Source of the DNA: JACKGW01 sp964586025
GTDB taxonomy: Bacteria; Planctomycetota; PLA2; JAEUHO01
NCBI GenBank assembly: GCA_964586025.1
Contig: CAZPGF010000119.1
Coordinates: 1 to 8,456 of the forward strand
Length of the DNA: 8,456 bases
Direction: 5' to 3'
How positions within the stretch are numbered: position 1 is the stretch's first letter; each line of letters opens with the position of its first letter. Below the pieces are notes generated by a model that ran no database searches, was not told the DNA's origin, and saw nothing but the letters and a program-made list of their open reading frames with translations. Below are positions 6,264-8,456 of this stretch, piece by piece. A program made the position numbers and the translations under genes.

Positions 6264-6311
6264 GTGCCGCCGCGCAATCCCGACCTCGCATCGGGGCTTG
6301 CGCGGCGGCGC
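6264..6311 (+). terminator. Strong GC-rich hairpin between the S8 protease and hybrid kinase genes
   Basis: GCCGCCGCGCAA (6266-6277) pairs perfectly with TTGCGCGGCGGC (6298-6309), extended outward by a G-U and a G-C pair. An inner stem CCCGA/TCGGG (6279-6283, 6291-6295) closes a 7-base loop. It begins 65 bases after the S8 stop. No T-run follows, so it is not a classical Rho-independent terminator. It could be a U-less terminator, a transcript-stabilising 3' end or an attenuator for the kinase gene, whose start lies 64 bases further on. The structure is certain, the function is not. Confidence 0.55.
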
Positions 6312-6375
6312 TCTCGGCGCGACGCTCGGTCCCACGAGCAGCGTGCGTTGCACGGTCCCGCGGAGCGATGCGTTC

Positions 6376-8349
6376 ATGACCACCGGCCTGCGGTTGCTGC
6401 TCGTCGGACTCGGTCGCATCGACCCCGCGGTGGAACACGCGATCGTTGCGACGGGACTGGACGGTTCGCCGGCGACCGCATCGATCCCGACGGTTCTCGA
6501 GCTCGATGCGCTCGACCGGTCGTTCGCCGGACCGACGCCCGACGCGACCCTTCTGCATGGGCTCGGACTCTCCGATGCCTCGTTGCGATGTGCGGCCATC
6601 GGCCGCCTGCGCGAGGCGTGGCCGTCGGTTCCCGTCCTGGTCGTGCACGCGGGATCGGCGTTCGCCTGCGCGTCGTCCGCGTTCGACGAGGGCGCCGCCG
6701 ACGTCGTGCCGGCATTCGGCGGTCACCTCGCCGCGGCCGTGCTGATGCGCTGGCGTGACGCGCTCGAAGGGGAGCGCCGCCGTCATGCCGAGAGCGAGAG
6801 CCGCAGCGGTCAGGAGCGCTTCCGGCGCATCGTGGACGAGATCGAGGAAGGCATCGCCGTGCTCGCGGCGGACGGCTCGCTGCGATTCTCCAATGCCGCC
6901 GCACGGGCGGTCCTCGACCTGGAACGGCTCGGCCCCTCGATCACGAAGATCGCGCTCTGCGACGACCGCGGCATCTTCGTCCCCTTTCCGGCGACGCCGA
7001 TCGGCCTCGTGCTCGCGCGCGGCGGCGCCGAGCGCGCGACGCTCTCGCTGGCCGGGGAGGAGGGGCGACCGCGCTGGCTCGACATCCGGGTGCGCGCGTT
7101 GCCGGCGGGCATCGAGCGCGGCGCCGCGTTGCTCGTCGTGTCCGATGTCACCCGCGCGCGCGAGGCGACCGCGCGCCAGGAGGACCTGGAGCGGCAACTG
7201 CGTCACACCCAACGCCTGCACACCCTCGGCGAGATGGCCGGCGGCATCGCGCACGACTTCAACAACATCCTGGCGCCGATGCAGGGCTACCTCGACCTCG
7301 TGTTGCGTCGCCTCGACGGTGACGAGCGGTTGAAGGCGGATCTCGGCCAGATCGGCGCGGGCGTCACGCGGGCGCGCAACCTCGTGCGGCAGATCGCGAC
7401 CTTCGGCGGCCACGGCGAGACCGAGCGACGACGCGTCGATCTCGCCCAGGAGGCGGCCGAGGCATTGAGCCTCCTGCGCGCGACGCTGCCGTCGTCGATC
7501 GAGATCCGGCATCGGCAGGGTCGCGGCAAGACGGACGTGCGAGCGGACGCGACCCAGGTTCACCAGGTCGTCGTGAACCTCGTCACGAACGCCGCCCGCG
7601 CGATGGATGGCCACGGCCTGCTGACCGTCGCGGTTGACGCCGTCGAGGTCGGCGGCGAGGTCCCCGGGCGAGGGGACGAGATCGAGCCCGGCGCGTGGGT
7701 GCGCCTGCGCGTCGTGGACACCGGCTGCGGGATGACCGACGCCGTCGCCGAGCGCATCTTCGAGCCGTACTTCACGACGCGTCGTGGGGGCAAGGGCTCG
7801 GGCCTCGGGCTCTCGGTCGTGCACGGCATCGTGCAGCAGCACGGCGGGGCGATCCGGCTTCGCACCGTCGTCGGCAAGGGGTCGTGCTTCGACGTGTACC
7901 TTCCGGCGTGGCGGGGAGCGGTGGCCGAGGCCGCGCCCGAACGGATCGGGGACGTGCGGGGCGTGGAGCGCGTGCTGCTCGTCGACGACGAGGCCGCGAT
8001 CGTGGACATGCTGCAGCGCAGCCTCACGGAACTCGGCTACGACGTCGATCCGGTGACCTCCGCCCCGCATGCCATCGCACGCGCGCGGCAGGCGCGAGGC
8101 ACCTACGCGGTCCTCGTGACCGACTACACGATGCCGCGCATGACCGGCCTCGACGTCGCCGCGGAGATCCGCGAGTGGCAGCCGGACATCCGCGTGATCA
8201 TGATGACGGGGTACGGTGCGGGCCTGGATCGAGGCGTCCTCGCGGCGGCGGGCGTGGACACGTTGCTGTTGAAGCCGGTTTCCGCCCTGGATCTCGCGCA
8301 TGCGATCCGCGTCGCGTTGGCGCGACCGGCCGCGGTCGAACGCGGGTAG
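6376..8349 (+). CDS. Soluble hybrid histidine kinase: degenerate receiver, PAS, HisKA, HATPase, receiver
   Basis: A 657-residue cytoplasmic signalling kinase without membrane segments. Residues 4-128 have the outline of a receiver-like fold (LRLLLVGLG, DATLLHGLGLSD, VPVLVVHAG, AFDEGAADVVPAFGG) but carry His61 where the phosphoacceptor Asp is expected. A PAS domain follows (about 149-262, ending in VVSDVTRARE), then a short helical linker. HisKA has phosphoacceptor His293 in GGIAHDFNNIL. The ATPase has N-box Asn401/Asn405, G1 DTGCGM with Asp448, F-box IFEPYF (461-466) and G2 GSGLGLSVVHGIV around 474-486. The C-terminal receiver (about 532-650) has D537/D538, phosphoacceptor D583, T611 and K633. 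All catalytic residues are present. The ATG at 6376 has a modest GGAG ten bases upstream; the upstream TTG at 6298 lies in the hairpin stem and is less likely. No phosphotransfer protein is adjacent, so its output is unknown; the response regulator at 774-1475 is a possible partner by proximity only. Confidence 0.96.
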   Translation: MTTGLRLLLVGLGRIDPAVEHAIVATGLDGSPATASIPTVLELDALDRSFAGPTPDATLLHGLGLSDASLRCAAIGRLREAWPSVPVLVVHAGSAFACASSAFDEGAADVVPAFGGHLAAAVLMRWRDALEGERRRHAESESRSGQERFRRIVDEIEEGIAVLAADGSLRFSNAAARAVLDLERLGPSITKIALCDDRGIFVPFPATPIGLVLARGGAERATLSLAGEEGRPRWLDIRVRALPAGIERGAALLVVSDVTRAREATARQEDLERQLRHTQRLHTLGEMAGGIAHDFNNILAPMQGYLDLVLRRLDGDERLKADLGQIGAGVTRARNLVRQIATFGGHGETERRRVDLAQEAAEALSLLRATLPSSIEIRHRQGRGKTDVRADATQVHQVVVNLVTNAARAMDGHGLLTVAVDAVEVGGEVPGRGDEIEPGAWVRLRVVDTGCGMTDAVAERIFEPYFTTRRGGKGSGLGLSVVHGIVQQHGGAIRLRTVVGKGSCFDVYLPAWRGAVAEAAPERIGDVRGVERVLLVDDEAAIVDMLQRSLTELGYDVDPVTSAPHAIARARQARGTYAVLVTDYTMPRMTGLDVAAEIREWQPDIRVIMMTGYGAGLDRGVLAAAGVDTLLLKPVSALDLAHAIRVALARPAAVERG

Positions 8350-8421
8350 GGATCGGCACGGTTCGTTTGTACCCGTTCAGGCCCGGCACTCGCGCGCAAC
8401 TCAGGGGGCGATCCGAAGCAC

Positions 8422-8442
8422 CCAAGGCGTGCCTTCCCTTGG
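8422..8442. terminator. Weak candidate hairpin downstream of the hybrid kinase
   Basis: CCAAGG (8422-8427) and CCTTGG (8437-8442) are perfect inverted repeats with a 9-base loop, and a competing nested palindrome AAGGC-GT-GCCTT lies at 8424-8435. It starts 73 bases after the kinase stop. No T-run is seen before the window ends, so termination is only a possibility. The rest of 8350-8456 shows no gene. Confidence 0.25.
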
Positions 8443-8456
8443 CGTTCACCGCCGGG

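Noticed and set aside
6298..6375. Upstream TTG start for the hybrid kinase
   Set aside because: The TTG is inside the 3' arm of the strong hairpin, and the added 26 residues look unrelated to the receiver-like fold.
5995..8301. 768-codon minus-strand open frame opposite the hybrid kinase, and a 558-codon one at 4601-6277
   Set aside because: No recognisable motif or good ribosome site. The plus-strand frames carry complete kinase and subtilase motifs.

Overview
The window is a high-GC (roughly 70%) bacterial segment with six supported protein genes. The codon use has strong G/C third positions and the gene types suggest a Gram-negative, developmentally complex lineage such as Planctomycetota, Myxococcota or a relative. 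This placement is an inference from gene content and style only; no rRNA or marker gene is present.

Layout. Bases 1-537, minus strand: the N-terminal part of a membrane acyl-CoA desaturase, cut off by the window edge. Bases 774-1475, plus strand: an OmpR/PhoB-type response regulator, divergent from the desaturase across a 236-base gap. Bases 1607-4806: a translationally coupled pair, a 126-residue beta-rich protein of unknown function followed by a 940-residue TPR-CHAT protein (caspase-like cysteine protease fold with an intact His/Cys dyad). Bases 4952-6199: a secreted subtilisin-like (S8) serine protease with an intact Asp/His/Ser triad. Bases 6376-8349: a soluble hybrid histidine kinase (degenerate receiver, PAS, HisKA, HATPase, receiver).

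How the parts may work together. The core is a two-protease locus: a cytoplasmic TPR-CHAT protease with a small coupled partner, next to an exported S8 protease. The most notable non-coding signal is a shared inverted repeat, CGTTCA-N6-T(G/A)AACG. It occurs once at the 3' end of the response-regulator gene, 128 bases before the small-protein/CHAT start, and once between CHAT and S8, 110 bases before the S8 start. I found no other full copy in the window. This suggests one DNA-binding regulator could control both protease units. A strong GC-rich hairpin (6264-6311) separates the protease locus from the hybrid kinase gene. Response regulator and hybrid kinase flank the protease genes, but whether they signal to each other or to the proteases cannot be decided from sequence.

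No tRNA, rRNA, CRISPR array, insertion sequence or integrase was seen. No gene-free stretch exceeds 300 bases.
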